Of a stretch of 64,000 nt of DNA, positions 35,726 through 44,703 are shown piece after piece. The notes under the pieces are model-generated. The model worked only from the letters and a program-made list of their open reading frames with translations. It made no database searches and was not told the DNA's origin. The position numbers were made by a program, and so were the translations under genes. Numbering within the stretch: position 1 is the first letter of the stretch; each line of letters begins with the position of its first letter. The DNA comes from Cyanobacteria bacterium M_surface_10_m1_298 (GTDB taxonomy: Bacteria; Cyanobacteriota; Cyanobacteriia; PCC-6307; Cyanobiaceae): contig VGPT01000004.1 of the NCBI GenBank assembly GCA_016882485.1, positions 1 to 64,000 on the forward strand, read 5' to 3'.

Positions 35726-36556
35726 ATGAGTTACGCAGTCTCAGGCGGGGAGACCCGCATCCACCCCACCGCCGTCGTCGACCCGAAGGCGCAGATCGAC
35801 CAGGGCGTCGAGATCGGTCCCTACGCGGTGATCGGAGCGGAGGTCTCCATCGGGGCGGGCAGTCGCATTGGCCCTCATGTGGTGCTCGATGGCCGGGTGC
35901 GCATGGGTCGCGGCAACCGGATCTTCCCTGGGGCGTCGATTGGGGCGGAACCCCAGGACCTCAAATACAACGGTGCCCCCACCGAGGTGGTGATCGGTGA
36001 TGACAACGCCATTCGCGAGTGCGTGACCATCAACCGTGCCACCCATGAAGGTGAGCAAACCCGGATCGGCAACGGAAACCTGCTGATGGCCTACAGCCAC
36101 CTCGGGCACAACTGTGATCTCGGGGATCGGATTGTGATCGCCAACGGTGTGGCGGTGGCCGGGCACGTGGTGATAGCTGATCGGGCCGTGATTGGTGGCG
36201 TGCTGGGCATCCACCAGTTCGTGCACATCGGCACCATGGCGATGGTGGGCGGGATGAGTCGCATCGATCGGGATGTGCCTCCCTTCGCGATCGTTGAGGG
36301 GCATCCGGGTCGCTTGCGGGGCTTGAATCGCATCGGCCTCAAGCGCAGCGGACTGGCCGAGATCGATGGTGGGGCCCAGATCAAGCAACTGCAGCAGATC
36401 TGGTCGCAGATTTACCGGAGTGACGCCGTACTGGCGGATGCTCTGGCTGAGGCGCGTCAGCAGACCTTGCTGCCCCCGGCCGAAACGCTGGTGAGCTTCC
36501 TGGAGGCTTCCATTGGCCCCGGTCGCCGGGGACCCCTGCCCGCCGGGCGTTCATGA
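35726..36556 (+). CDS. lpxA: UDP-N-acetylglucosamine acyltransferase
   Basis: This 276-residue left-handed beta-helix trimer transfers a hydroxyacyl chain to UDP-GlcNAc. The hexapeptide repeats start at [20 protein letters not shown]. The catalytic His is in [15 protein letters not shown] (near 125), and [20 protein letters not shown] follows. The C-terminal helical domain is shorter and more Gln-rich than in E. coli. The stop overlaps the lpxB start as ATGA. LpxD, the next acyltransferase, is not in this cluster. Confidence 0.95.
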   Translation: MSYAVSGGETRIHPTAVVDPKAQIDQGVEIGPYAVIGAEVSIGAGSRIGPHVVLDGRVRMGRGNRIFPGASIGAEPQDLKYNGAPTEVVIGDDNAIRECVTINRATHEGEQTRIGNGNLLMAYSHLGHNCDLGDRIVIANGVAVAGHVVIADRAVIGGVLGIHQFVHIGTMAMVGGMSRIDRDVPPFAIVEGHPGRLRGLNRIGLKRSGLAEIDGGAQIKQLQQIWSQIYRSDAVLADALAEARQQTLLPPAETLVSFLEASIGPGRRGPLPAGRS

Positions 36557-37734
36557 AGCGTCTGCTGATCAGCACCGGGGAAGTGTCCGGTGATCTTCAG
36601 GGGGGCCTGCTGGTGCAGGCTCTGCTGCAGGAAGCTCAGCACCGCAGCATCGAGCTGGAGGTGGTGGCCCTCGGTGGTCAGCGGATGCGGCAGGCCGGCG
36701 CCACGCTCCTCGCCGACACCACCGCCATGGGGGCCATCGGCCTGTGGGAAGCGGTGCCGATGGTGTGGCCCACCGTGCGGGTGCAGCGCCGACTGAGCCG
36801 GTGGCTGCGGTCCACGCCTCCGGATGGCGTGGTTCTGATCGACTACATGGGGGCCAACATCAACGTGGGCCTCAAGGTGAAGCGCCGTTTACCGGGAACG
36901 CCGATCCTCTATTACATCGCTCCTCAGGAGTGGGCGTTCCGCATCGGTGAGGGCGGCTCCACCCGTCTGATCGGTTTCACCGACCGCATCCTGGCGATTT
37001 TTCCTGAGGAGGCCCGCTTCTATGCCGCTCGGGGCGCCCAGGTCACTTGGGTGGGGCATCCCTTGCTGGATACCCTCACGGATCTGCCCAGCCGCGAGGC
37101 GGCGAGGGCTCAGCTGGGTCTTCAGAGCGGTGAGTCGTTGCTGCTCCTGTTCCCCGCTTCCCGCCAACAGGAGTTGCGTTACCTCTTGCCGACCCTGGCT
37201 CAGGCTGCCGCTGCCCTGCAGCGGCGTTGCCCAGGACTCCAGGTGATGGTGCCCGCCGGTCAGGCCAGTTTTGAGCCGGTGTTGCGTGAGATTTTGGAGC
37301 GGGCTGGGGTAAAGGCGCGGGTGATTCCTGCCGCTGAGGCCGATCCGATGCGTCCGGTGCTCTGTGCAGCGGCGGATCTGGCCTTGAACAAATCCGGCAC
37401 GGTGAATCTGGAGTTGGCCCTGCGTGGTGTGCCCCAGGTGGTGGTGTACCGCGTCAGCCGGCCCACCGCCTGGGTGGCGGAGCACGTCCTGCGCTTCCAG
37501 GTGGAGCACATCTCGCCGGTGAACCTGGTGCTGGAGGAGCGCCTGGTGCCGGAACTGCTCCAGGATCAGTTCACACCGGAGGCGGTGGTTGAGGCCGCTC
37601 TGCCCCTGTTGGAGAACCCCCAGGCCCGTGAGGCGATGGCCGACGGCTACCGACGCCTGCGTGAGCACTTGGGCGAGCCGGGCGTGACCCGCCGTGCCGC
37701 CGCCGCCATCCTGGATGCCCTGCCGGAGCATTGA
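36553..37734 (+). CDS. lpxB: Lipid-A-disaccharide synthase
   Basis: This 393-residue GT19 glycosyltransferase condenses UDP-diacyl-GlcN with lipid X. It opens [21 protein letters not shown], and has [35 protein letters not shown], the donor segment [20 protein letters not shown], and [15 protein letters not shown]. Length is normal (E. coli 382). It overlaps lpxA by 4 nt and msrA by a single base, completing a five-gene polycistron from lpxC. Confidence 0.95.
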   Translation: MKRLLISTGEVSGDLQGGLLVQALLQEAQHRSIELEVVALGGQRMRQAGATLLADTTAMGAIGLWEAVPMVWPTVRVQRRLSRWLRSTPPDGVVLIDYMGANINVGLKVKRRLPGTPILYYIAPQEWAFRIGEGGSTRLIGFTDRILAIFPEEARFYAARGAQVTWVGHPLLDTLTDLPSREAARAQLGLQSGESLLLLFPASRQQELRYLLPTLAQAAAALQRRCPGLQVMVPAGQASFEPVLREILERAGVKARVIPAAEADPMRPVLCAAADLALNKSGTVNLELALRGVPQVVVYRVSRPTAWVAEHVLRFQVEHISPVNLVLEERLVPELLQDQFTPEAVVEAALPLLENPQAREAMADGYRRLREHLGEPGVTRRAAAAILDALPEH

Positions 37735-38378
37735 TGAAACGGCTTCTGCTGCCCTTGTTGCTGCTGTTGGTGCTGTTGGCTGGGCCATGCGCCTCGGCTC
37801 GGGCTGCCATTGAAGAGGCGGTGTTTGCCGGCGGCTGTTTCTGGTGCCTGGAGCACGACCTCGAGCATCTACCCGGGGTGCTGGATGCCGAAAGCGGCTA
37901 CAGCGGCGGCAAGCTGGCCAACCCCACTTATCAGCAGGTCAGTGCAGGCGGCACCGGGCATCAAGAAGCGGTGCGCGTGCGGTTTGACAGCGCCAAGATC
38001 AGCTATCCCACGTTGCTGCGGGCCTTCTGGCGCAATGTGGATCCACTTGATGGTGGAGGGCAGTTCTGCGATCGCGGCAGCTCCTACCGGCCTGTGATTT
38101 TCCCGATTGGTCAGCAGCAGCTCGATCAGGCTCGCTCCAGCCTGAAGGCGGCCTCTCGGGAGCTTGGGCGTCCTGCCACCGCGATCAAGGTGCAGATCAA
38201 ACCCTTCGAGAGGTTCTGGCCGGCTGAGGGCTATCACCAGAACTATGCCGAAACCAATGCGGTGAAATACCGCTACTACCGCTGGGCCTGCGGCCGCGAT
38301 CGGCGCCTGGATGCGGTGTGGGGATCACGGGCGCGGCAATCCCGCAACTGGGTTGCTGCACCCACACAAAAGACTTAA
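37734..38378 (+). CDS. msrA: Peptide-methionine (S)-S-oxide reductase MsrA, exported
   Basis: This 214-residue protein has a Leu-rich Sec signal peptide (about 1-23, ending ASARA) ahead of the MsrA fold. The nucleophilic Cys35 is in FAGGCFWCLE; GVLDAESGYSGGKLANPTY and PAEGYHQNYAETN complete the family pattern. Its C-terminus is extended by a ~25-residue basic tail (DRRLDAVWGSRARQSR). The start is ATG 37734, sharing one base with the lpxB stop. Export to the periplasm or lumen is likely and parallels the signal on MsrB at 83-553. Confidence 0.92.
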   Translation: MKRLLLPLLLLLVLLAGPCASARAAIEEAVFAGGCFWCLEHDLEHLPGVLDAESGYSGGKLANPTYQQVSAGGTGHQEAVRVRFDSAKISYPTLLRAFWRNVDPLDGGGQFCDRGSSYRPVIFPIGQQQLDQARSSLKAASRELGRPATAIKVQIKPFERFWPAEGYHQNYAETNAVKYRYYRWACGRDRRLDAVWGSRARQSRNWVAAPTQKT

Positions 38379-38437
38379 TCCAATCCTGAGAAAAATCTGA
38401 AGTTTCTCTGTGCTCAAATTCGGGAATCTTCAGTCGT

Positions 38438-38459
38438 GGTCGGTTTTTTCGACCTTTTT
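38438..38459 (+). terminator. Weak terminator after msrA
   Basis: GGTCG and CGACC form a 5-bp stem (6 with a G-T pair) around a T-rich loop, followed by TTTTT. It is the only plausible stop signal between the lpx-msrA polycistron and the next small gene. It could instead belong to that gene's leader. Confidence 0.5.
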
Positions 38460-38510
38460 CCTCCCGTCGGTGGGATCTACGGTTCAACGGTCTCGACTGC
38501 AGGTGTTTGT

Positions 38511-38699
38511 ATGTATCTGCTGACGATTCGCGATGGTCTCGTGACGCGTCATATCGGTCCTTATCAGAGCCCGAAGCAGGCCTCTGATGATTTGGATCGC
38601 CTCCTTCGGCACTTTGGGGATCGTGCCCGCTGGCAGATTCACGCGTTGGAAGAGCCTGCCAGCGTGATCGGCTCCAGCTCTGTTGCGACCGCGGCCTGA
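38511..38699 (+). CDS. Small conserved-looking soluble protein
   Basis: This 62-residue protein (MYLLTIRDGLVTRHIGPYQS..., then DDLDRLLRHFGDRARWQIHA) appears well folded: a beta pair, an amphipathic helix, and a final strand. The ATG at 38511 is preferred; an upstream extension of 25 residues from 38436 looks non-coding. It is preceded by an unusually AT-rich 130-bp leader. I recognise it as a picocyanobacterial-type small protein without a known role. Its stop is 7 bp from the convergent membrane gene. Confidence 0.68.
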   Translation: MYLLTIRDGLVTRHIGPYQSPKQASDDLDRLLRHFGDRARWQIHALEEPASVIGSSSVATAA

Positions 38700-38705
38700 T
38701 CCGCC

Positions 38706-38945
38706 TCAGGGGTTGGGTTTCTGCCCTGGATAACCTCGCAGCAGGCCGCTTTCCACCATGAGCCCTACCCCCGCCACGATGGCGACCAGGCTGAGGGTTC
38801 CGTACCAAAACCAGGGGCCGTGGGGCTGACCCATGGCCTGGAGGGTTCTGCGTTGCACTGCCTCACCAAATAGGCAGAGACCAGCGGGCAGCAACAGCAC
38901 GCTGACCTGGGCCTTCACGTACCAGCGAAGTTTCCGCACGGCCAT
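38706..38945 (-). CDS. Small two-helix membrane protein
   Basis: This 79-residue protein has a basic N-terminus (MAVRKLRWYVK), one hydrophobic segment at about 12-28 (VSVLLLPAGLCLFGEAV), and a second at about 46-64 (WYGTLSLVAIVAGVGLMVES). No family is recognised. It lies 32 bp downstream of pepA at the end of the minus-strand run that begins with the LuxR-type gene. Confidence 0.7.
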   Translation of the reverse strand: MAVRKLRWYVKAQVSVLLLPAGLCLFGEAVQRRTLQAMGQPHGPWFWYGTLSLVAIVAGVGLMVESGLLRGYPGQKPNP

Positions 38946-38977
38946 GGGGTCAGGGCGTCTTCTGGGTTGGGATCAGC

Positions 38978-40480
38978 CTAGGTCGGCCCCCCGGCCCGCA
39001 CCCAGTTCACCAGGGTGCGCACCCCAAAGCCGGTGGCGCCGGCGGGATCGAGGCCACGTCCCTTATCGCTCCAAACGGTGCCGGCGATATCCAGGTGAGC
39101 CCAGGGGATCTCGCCGTTGACGAAGTCCTGCAGGAAGAGGGCGGCGGTAATTGATCCTCCCGGACGGGGGCCGGTGTTCTTCATGTCGGCCAGTCCGCTC
39201 TTCAGGCCCGCCCGGTAGGAGGCTCGAAGGGGCATCCGCCAGAGGTTTTCGCCCCCTTGTTCGGCGGCGTTGCGCAGGGCATCCGCCAGGCCGTCATTGG
39301 GGGACCAGAGACCGGCGATCTCTTCGCCCAGGGCAATCACACAGGCACCGGTGAGGGTCGCGAGGTCCACCACCGCATCCGGTTCGAGCTTGCAGGCGTA
39401 GACCAGGGCATCGGCCAGGGTCAGACGGCCTTCGGCATCGGTGTTGTTGATTTCGATCGTTTTGCCGTTGGAGGCCTTCACGATCGCGCCGGGGTGAATG
39501 GCTCCGCCGCTGATCATGTTTTCGCAGGCGGCCACGATCATGTGCACTTCAACGCCAGCCGGTTTGAGTTCGGCGATGGCTCGCATGGCCCCCAGGACTG
39601 CCGCGCTGCCGCCCATGTCGTACTTCATCATTTCGATCTGGGAGCCGGCGGTTTTGAGGTTGTAGCCGCCGGAATCGAAGGTGAGGCCCTTGCCCACCAG
39701 CACCAAACGCCGCTCGGCCGTGCCGGCTGGGCGGTAGGTGAGATGGATGAATTTCGGGGGTAGGTCTGAGCCCTGGGCCACCGCCAGATAAGAGCCCATC
39801 CCCAGCGCTTCACAGTCGGAGCGCTCCAGCACCTTGAGCTCCAGGCCGAAGTCTCGGGCTAATCCGGCGGCGGTCTCCGCCAGGGCTGTGGGGGTCAGCA
39901 CGTTGGGAGGGGCCGCCACCAGCTCCCGCGCCAACTCCACGCCGCTGCAGATGGCTGCTGTGCTGCTGATCGCAGCGGAGGCCTCATTGAGCGCTGCCGC
40001 CGGCAGGCCCAGCAGCTCCACGCTCGATGGCGTGGATTTGGGCTCGCTTTCGCTTTTGAAGCGTTGATCGCTGAACTGGATCAGGCGGGTGGCCTCCGCC
40101 ATGGCCGAGGCTGCCGCTGCGGGCGCGAAGCCCTCCAGGGGCATGGCGATGCCGAGGCTGCCGGCTCCGGTCGCTGCGGCTGCTTTGATCCCGTTCGCCG
40201 TGGCCTGCCGCAGTTGTTCGGAGCCGAAGGCGGCGGGCTCGCCCAGTCCCACCAGCACCACGGCGCCGGGTTGCGGCCCCAATAGGGAGAAGCTGACGCT
40301 CTCTCCGGCTTTGGCCTTGAAGCGGCGCCGCTCCAGCTCCTGATTCAGAGCGGCTCCAAAGCGAGCGTTCAGCAGATCCTGACTGGCCTGGCTGGCGCCG
40401 TCACTGAACAGACCCACCACCAGGGCTTCACCAGTCCAGTCCTGGGCCGTGGTGCTGCTGCAGCGAATCTCCATGGCCAA
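38978..40480 (-). CDS. pepA: Leucyl aminopeptidase (M17)
   Basis: This 500-residue two-zinc hexameric peptidase removes N-terminal residues. The metal and catalytic segments are LVGKGLTFDSGGYNLK, MKYDMGGSAAVLGAMRA, and the signature NNTDAEGRLTLADALVYA (near 345-362), with ATLTGACVIALGEE after it. E. coli PepA also binds DNA in Xer recombination and regulation; whether this one does is unknown. An internal ATG two codons in is equally possible. It lies 31 bp downstream of the GIY-YIG gene. Confidence 0.95.
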   Translation of the reverse strand: MAMEIRCSSTTAQDWTGEALVVGLFSDGASQASQDLLNARFGAALNQELERRRFKAKAGESVSFSLLGPQPGAVVLVGLGEPAAFGSEQLRQATANGIKAAAATGAGSLGIAMPLEGFAPAAAASAMAEATRLIQFSDQRFKSESEPKSTPSSVELLGLPAAALNEASAAISSTAAICSGVELARELVAAPPNVLTPTALAETAAGLARDFGLELKVLERSDCEALGMGSYLAVAQGSDLPPKFIHLTYRPAGTAERRLVLVGKGLTFDSGGYNLKTAGSQIEMMKYDMGGSAAVLGAMRAIAELKPAGVEVHMIVAACENMISGGAIHPGAIVKASNGKTIEINNTDAEGRLTLADALVYACKLEPDAVVDLATLTGACVIALGEEIAGLWSPNDGLADALRNAAEQGGENLWRMPLRASYRAGLKSGLADMKNTGPRPGGSITAALFLQDFVNGEIPWAHLDIAGTVWSDKGRGLDPAGATGFGVRTLVNWVRAGGPT

Positions 40481-40511
40481 TGCGAAGGCAATGGGCGCGA
40501 TGGTAGGTCGA

Positions 40512-41120
40512 TCAGTCGAGCTCGGCGGTGAAGGGGGTGGCCCAGCGCGCCCGGGTTTCCTTGTTAAAAGGCGGTAGCCAGTGCCGGATCAGCGCCTGCT
40601 CCAACGCTCGCCGTGCTTTCACCCCCTCCGGGGCATCCAGCCAGAAGCGGATGCTCAGCTGACTGCCCAGCCCCACCTGTTGCAGGGCTTCTCCGTAGGC
40701 AGCGAGGTAGCTCTTGCAGTCGTGATCGCCTTTCCAGCGGCGATCAGCCTGTCCCGTTTCACCCACGTAGAGCAGCAGCGGTCCATCGAGATGGGGAGGC
40801 CGATCGAGCACGAAATAGAGAGCGGCACCGTCCCCCTGGCGTTCGGGCCAGCGCCAGAACTGCAGGTGTTGAGCCGCCAGAGCCAGCGGATTGAGCCGTT
40901 GCACCGCCACCGCAGTGCTGCTGGTGCCGCGAAACAGATCCATTTGCCCTGGAGCAAGCTGACTGCCCGCTGCCACCGCATCAAAGCGAGGGCGCTGGAA
41001 GTCGAGCAGGCGCTGCTGCCAGGCCATCAGCTGATGCTCCTGCATCGGCAGAGCGTCCCCGGCACCACCGCTGGCTGAGGCGGTGGTCTGGAAGAGATCT
41101 CCCTGGCGACCCTGTGGCAT
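40512..41120 (-). CDS. GIY-YIG nuclease-like protein
   Basis: This 202-residue protein has a GIY-YIG-type segment in its C-terminal half, LLLYVGETGQADRRWKGDHD (about 116-135), followed by CKSYLAAYGEALQ and a terminal QALIRHWLPPFNKETRARW. The N-terminal half (MPQGRQGDLFQ...) is Gln-rich and contains repeated DLF motifs. Family members cut DNA in repair, recombination or restriction; activity is unproven here. It begins 6 bp after the helix-hairpin-helix gene, implying joint expression. Confidence 0.78.
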   Translation of the reverse strand: MPQGRQGDLFQTTASASGGAGDALPMQEHQLMAWQQRLLDFQRPRFDAVAAGSQLAPGQMDLFRGTSSTAVAVQRLNPLALAAQHLQFWRWPERQGDGAALYFVLDRPPHLDGPLLLYVGETGQADRRWKGDHDCKSYLAAYGEALQQVGLGSQLSIRFWLDAPEGVKARRALEQALIRHWLPPFNKETRARWATPFTAELD

Positions 41121-41126
41121 CGGGCT

Positions 41127-41774
41127 TCAGGCTGAACGCGGCAATTCAGGCCCGGCGGGGCCCTGACCGAAGCGCACCTTGCCGATCAGCTCTTCCACCA
41201 CGGCCGGTGGCAGCTGCAGGCGCTGCTGCAGGTCGGCCAGATCTTGAAACGGAGCGCGCTGCCGCTCCCGTAGCAGCCGTTGCCGGCGCTCAGCGTTGAG
41301 TTGGGGCAGTTGCCGCTCCAGGCTGCTGCGGCTGGCGCGGTTGAGATCGAGCCGCACAGGCGTGATCGCTGACGGTGAACCATCGCCATACCAGCGGAAC
41401 TGAAGCAGGGGCTCCCAGCTACGCACCAGGGCATCGGGAACATCAAGAAGCTTTTGGAGATCATCCGGGCCACTCAGCTGGACCCCTCCCTGCTGCAGTC
41501 GCAACAGCAGATCCACCTGCTGGGGCTGGATCTGGGGAAGGCGCAGCCAGTCGGAGGCGGTGGCCCGGTTCACATCCAGTCGCCAACCCAGGGCAGCGGC
41601 ATGGCGCACATCCTCATCGCTGCGCAGGCGCAGGCCCGGATCCTGCTGCAGTTTCAACTCCAGCAGGTCTTGCTCGACGCGTCGATCGGGGGGCGGATCG
41701 GCGCGTCGGGGCAGCTGGCCTGCTGCTTCCAGCAGACCGCGGGCCAGGGGATCCAACCAGTGGCCGCGGGCCAT
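41127..41774 (-). CDS. Helix-hairpin-helix (ComEA-like) protein
   Basis: This 215-residue protein contains two or three HhH-type repeats: LDVNRATASDWLRLPQIQPQ, VQLSGPDDLQKLLDVPDALV, and LDLNRASRSSLERQLPQLNA followed by RAPFQDLADLQQRLQLPPAV. HhH repeats bind DNA backbone non-specifically, as in ComEA and UvrC. There is no signal peptide, so it is more likely cytoplasmic than a competence receptor. The ATG at 41774 avoids overlap with the LuxR-type gene. It sits between that gene and the GIY-YIG gene. Confidence 0.8.
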   Translation of the reverse strand: MARGHWLDPLARGLLEAAGQLPRRADPPPDRRVEQDLLELKLQQDPGLRLRSDEDVRHAAALGWRLDVNRATASDWLRLPQIQPQQVDLLLRLQQGGVQLSGPDDLQKLLDVPDALVRSWEPLLQFRWYGDGSPSAITPVRLDLNRASRSSLERQLPQLNAERRQRLLRERQRAPFQDLADLQQRLQLPPAVVEELIGKVRFGQGPAGPELPRSA

Positions 41775-41806
41775 GGTGGTGCGTTGCTGCAGCGGATGGG
41801 CCGACC

Positions 41807-42517
41807 TTAACGAGAGTCTGGCCACTCCACCAAGCCCAGCCGGATCCCAGCCACGGCCGCCTGAATCCGACCCCGTGTGTCCATCTTGCGCAGGATGTGA
41901 CGCACGTGATCTTTCACGGTTTCCACCGAGAGGTGCAGTTGCTTGGCGATGGCTCGGTTGGGGGTTCCCTCGGCCATCCGCTGCAGGATGTCCACTTCCC
42001 GGGGGGTGAGTTCTGCTAGGGGGCTGCCCGGGCCACCGCCCAGCTGTTGGAAGTAGCTGCGGCTCAGGTTGTTGTCGATGTACACCGCTCCGGACTGCAT
42101 CGTGCGGATGGCGTTAAACAACGTGCCGAACCCCAGTTGTGTCTCCAGGCAGATGCCATCGCAGTTGGCCTGCAGTGCCTGGTGGATCGCCATCAGCCGT
42201 CGCGGTTGGGTCACCACCATCAAGGTTGCAGGAGGCTTACTCAGTTGTTTGGCTGCAGCCACCAGGCAGCCGCCATTGCCCTGCTCCAGCCGGTCGGTGC
42301 AGATCAGCACATCGCCCTGCTGGCTTTCGAGCGCCTGGAGGGCTCCTTCCATCGTTGTGCCAGCCCAGACAATCTGCGGGCCCGGTTGGCAGGCCGCAAT
42401 GAAGAGCGTCAGTGCGAGGCGGCTGCCCATGCACACCACCAGCCGGGAGTCAGCTAGCAGTTGGTTGCCGCGCGCCACGTTGTTGCGCACCTGAGCGATG
42501 GCTGGGGTGTAGTCCAA
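41807..42517 (-). CDS. LuxR/NarL-type regulator with degenerate receiver domain
   Basis: This 236-residue protein ends in a typical LuxR helix-turn-helix: LTPREVDILQRMAEGTPNRA, IAKQLHLSVETVKDHVRHIL, RKMDTRGRIQAAVAGIRLGL. The N-terminal ~150 residues look like a receiver domain. A candidate acceptor Asp lies in DVLICTDRLEQGNG, but the acidic pair normally at the end of strand 1 is missing (RLVVCMGSRLAL). It may therefore respond to something other than phosphorylation. It heads a minus-strand run with HhH, GIY-YIG and PepA genes, and is divergent from DUF1825. Confidence 0.88.
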   Translation of the reverse strand: MDYTPAIAQVRNNVARGNQLLADSRLVVCMGSRLALTLFIAACQPGPQIVWAGTTMEGALQALESQQGDVLICTDRLEQGNGGCLVAAAKQLSKPPATLMVVTQPRRLMAIHQALQANCDGICLETQLGFGTLFNAIRTMQSGAVYIDNNLSRSYFQQLGGGPGSPLAELTPREVDILQRMAEGTPNRAIAKQLHLSVETVKDHVRHILRKMDTRGRIQAAVAGIRLGLVEWPDSR

Positions 42518-42644
42518 GGTCGCCGTCCAGTTGCACCCTCTTCAATCTGTGCCGCTGGCCAGGATTTGGCAGCTATTACGCCAATCCGCACTCGCCAGGC
42601 CAGGCCCAGCTCAGCAGAATTCAGCCACCGCCGGCTCCAGTGCC

Positions 42645-42968
42645 ATGGCCTTTTTCGAATCCGAGATCGTCCAGGATGAGGCGAAGCGTCTGTTTGGCGA
42701 CTACCAGCAGTTGATGCAGCTGGGGGGTGAATACGGCAAGTTCGACCGCGAGGGCAAAAAGCTGTTCATCGAGCGCATGGAGGAGCTCATGGACCGCTAC
42801 CGGGTGTTCATGAAGCGCTTCGAGCTATCCGATGACTTCCAGGCCAAGCTCACGGTGGAGCAGTTGCGCACCCAGCTCAGCCAGTTCGGCATGACGCCTG
42901 ACCAGATGTTTGAGCAGATGCAGCGCACCCTGGATCGGATGAAGGGAGATCTCCAGAAGGAGAGCTGA
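42645..42968 (+). CDS. DUF1825 family protein
   Basis: This 107-residue acidic, helical protein matches the cyanobacterial DUF1825 pattern: MAFFESEIVQDEAKRLFGDY, LMQLGGEYGKFDREGKKLFI, and FMKRFELSDDFQAKLTVEQL. Its function is not known to me; the fold is probably a helical bundle. The ATG at 42645 is chosen because an extension from 42531 is non-conserved and Arg/Gln-rich. tyrS follows after 43 bp. Confidence 0.82.
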   Translation: MAFFESEIVQDEAKRLFGDYQQLMQLGGEYGKFDREGKKLFIERMEELMDRYRVFMKRFELSDDFQAKLTVEQLRTQLSQFGMTPDQMFEQMQRTLDRMKGDLQKES

Positions 42969-43011
42969 TCCTTCGCTGCCTACGATCCGGCCCTGAACAG
43001 CAGCGGCAGCG

Positions 43012-44283
43012 ATGGCCAAGGGTGCGTGGGGATTGCCGCAGTGGATCGAGCGCGGCGTGGCCGATCTGTTCCCCGCTGGCATGGCCGAGGGTGCTGTCAC
43101 GGATCCTGATCAACAGATGGCTGCGCGCCTGGCGGAGGCCGAGCGCGAAGGCCGGCCGCTGCGGATCAAGCTCGGCATCGATCCCACCGGCTCCGACATC
43201 CACCTGGGCCATTCGATCCTGTTCCGCAAGCTGCGGGCCTTCCAGGACGCGGGCCATACGGCGGTGCTGATCATCGGCGACTTCACCGCCCGCATCGGTG
43301 ATCCCACCGGCAAGAGCGCCACCCGCGTGCAGCTCACGGCGGAGCAAGTGGAAGCCAATGCCGCCACCTACCTCGCCCAGCTCGGGCAGGGGCAGGATCC
43401 CGCCAGGGCCCTGCTCGATTTCGAAACCCCCGGGCGGCTTGAGGTGCGCCGCAATAGTGAGTGGTTAGCCGCTCTCGATCTCCCGAAGGTGATCGAGCTG
43501 CTGGGCATCTCCACCGTGGGCCAGATGCTGGCTAAAGAAGATTTCGCCAACCGCTACGGCTCCGGAACACCGATCTCTCTGCACGAATTCCTCTATCCGC
43601 TGCTGCAGGGCTACGACTCCGTGGCGATTCAGGCCGATCTCGAGCTGGGCGGCACCGATCAGAAGTTCAACGTGGCGATGGGCCGCGATCTGCAGCGCCA
43701 TTTCGGCCAGCGCACCCAGTTCGGGATGTTGTTGCCGATCCTGCCGGGCCTCGATGGCGTGCAGAAGATGAGCAAGAGCCTCGGCAACACCGTGGGGCTC
43801 TCCGAAGACCCCCTCTCGATGTACTCCAAGCTCGAGAAGGTGCCCGATGCGGCGGTGGAGGAGTACCTCACCCTGCTCACCGATCTCGATCTTGAGGCCC
43901 TACCGGTTAACCCGCGCGAGCGTCAGAAGGCGATGGCCCTCGAGATCACCCGCCAGCGCCACGGCGATGCGGCGGCCCAACAGGCTCAGGCTGATGCCGG
44001 CAAGTTGGTGGGTGGTGCCAGCGGCAGCGGCGCGGCCGATGCGGAGGTGCCGGAAGCCTCGCTGGCAGAGGTGAACTTCCCGGCCAAGGCGTTTTATCTG
44101 CTCAGTGCGGTGGGAATCTGCGCCAGCAGCAGCGAAGCGCGGCGCCAGATCCAGGGCGGCGGCGTGAAGCTCGATGGCGAGAAGCTCAGCGATCCCAACC
44201 AGGAATTCAGCGGCGCCGCGGAGCTGGAGGGCAAGGTGCTGCAGCTGGGTAAGAAAACCTTCCGGCGCTTGGTGGTCGGCTGA
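43012..44283 (+). CDS. tyrS: Tyrosyl-tRNA synthetase
   Basis: This 423-residue class Ic synthetase charges tRNA-Tyr. The HIGH-type motif is [10 protein letters not shown] and the second signature is [15 protein letters not shown], a KMSKS form typical of the TyrZ branch. [20 protein letters not shown] binds tyrosine. A C-terminal S4-like domain ([20 protein letters not shown]) binds the tRNA arm. It converges with the cupin gene 6 bp later. Confidence 0.96.
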   Translation: MAKGAWGLPQWIERGVADLFPAGMAEGAVTDPDQQMAARLAEAEREGRPLRIKLGIDPTGSDIHLGHSILFRKLRAFQDAGHTAVLIIGDFTARIGDPTGKSATRVQLTAEQVEANAATYLAQLGQGQDPARALLDFETPGRLEVRRNSEWLAALDLPKVIELLGISTVGQMLAKEDFANRYGSGTPISLHEFLYPLLQGYDSVAIQADLELGGTDQKFNVAMGRDLQRHFGQRTQFGMLLPILPGLDGVQKMSKSLGNTVGLSEDPLSMYSKLEKVPDAAVEEYLTLLTDLDLEALPVNPRERQKAMALEITRQRHGDAAAQQAQADAGKLVGGASGSGAADAEVPEASLAEVNFPAKAFYLLSAVGICASSSEARRQIQGGGVKLDGEKLSDPNQEFSGAAELEGKVLQLGKKTFRRLVVG

Positions 44284-44289
44284 GGCGCG

Positions 44290-44703
44290 TTAGAGCGAGC
44301 GGAGCACTGCGAGATCTTCCGCATCTAGGGGGGTGGGGATGCCGTGCTCGAGCAGATCGGCGAAGCCGCCATCACAGCTCAGCACCGTGAGTAGGTAGAG
44401 GCGCTCGGGACCGGGATTCTCCAGGTCGTGCAACGCCTCTTCCGGCACCACCACAAAATCGCCGCCGCTGGCGCTGATCGAGCGCTCATCCACGTGAAAC
44501 ACCACCGTGCCCCGCAGCACGAAAAACAGCTCCGCGGCGTGGTGGTGGGAGTGGGGCGGCACCCGATCGCAAGGGTCGTGCACCTCCAGAAACACGGTGC
44601 AGCCGCCTGCTTCCGGTTTGCTGAGCAGGGCCAGACGGCAATGGTCGTGGCTGCCGAGCCGGTAGCCCTGCAGCTGCTCGGGATGCAGGATGCGCGGCAG
44701 CAT
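44290..44703 (-). CDS. Cupin-domain protein
   Basis: This 137-residue single-cupin protein has motif 1 [20 protein letters not shown] (four His plus Glu for metal) and motif 2 [20 protein letters not shown] (His). Such small cupins bind Fe, Mn or Ni and can be isomerases, dioxygenases or sensors; nothing here decides which. It stands alone between tyrS and pyrF. Confidence 0.82.
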   Translation of the reverse strand: MLPRILHPEQLQGYRLGSHDHCRLALLSKPEAGGCTVFLEVHDPCDRVPPHSHHHAAELFFVLRGTVVFHVDERSISASGGDFVVVPEEALHDLENPGPERLYLLTVLSCDGGFADLLEHGIPTPLDAEDLAVLRSL

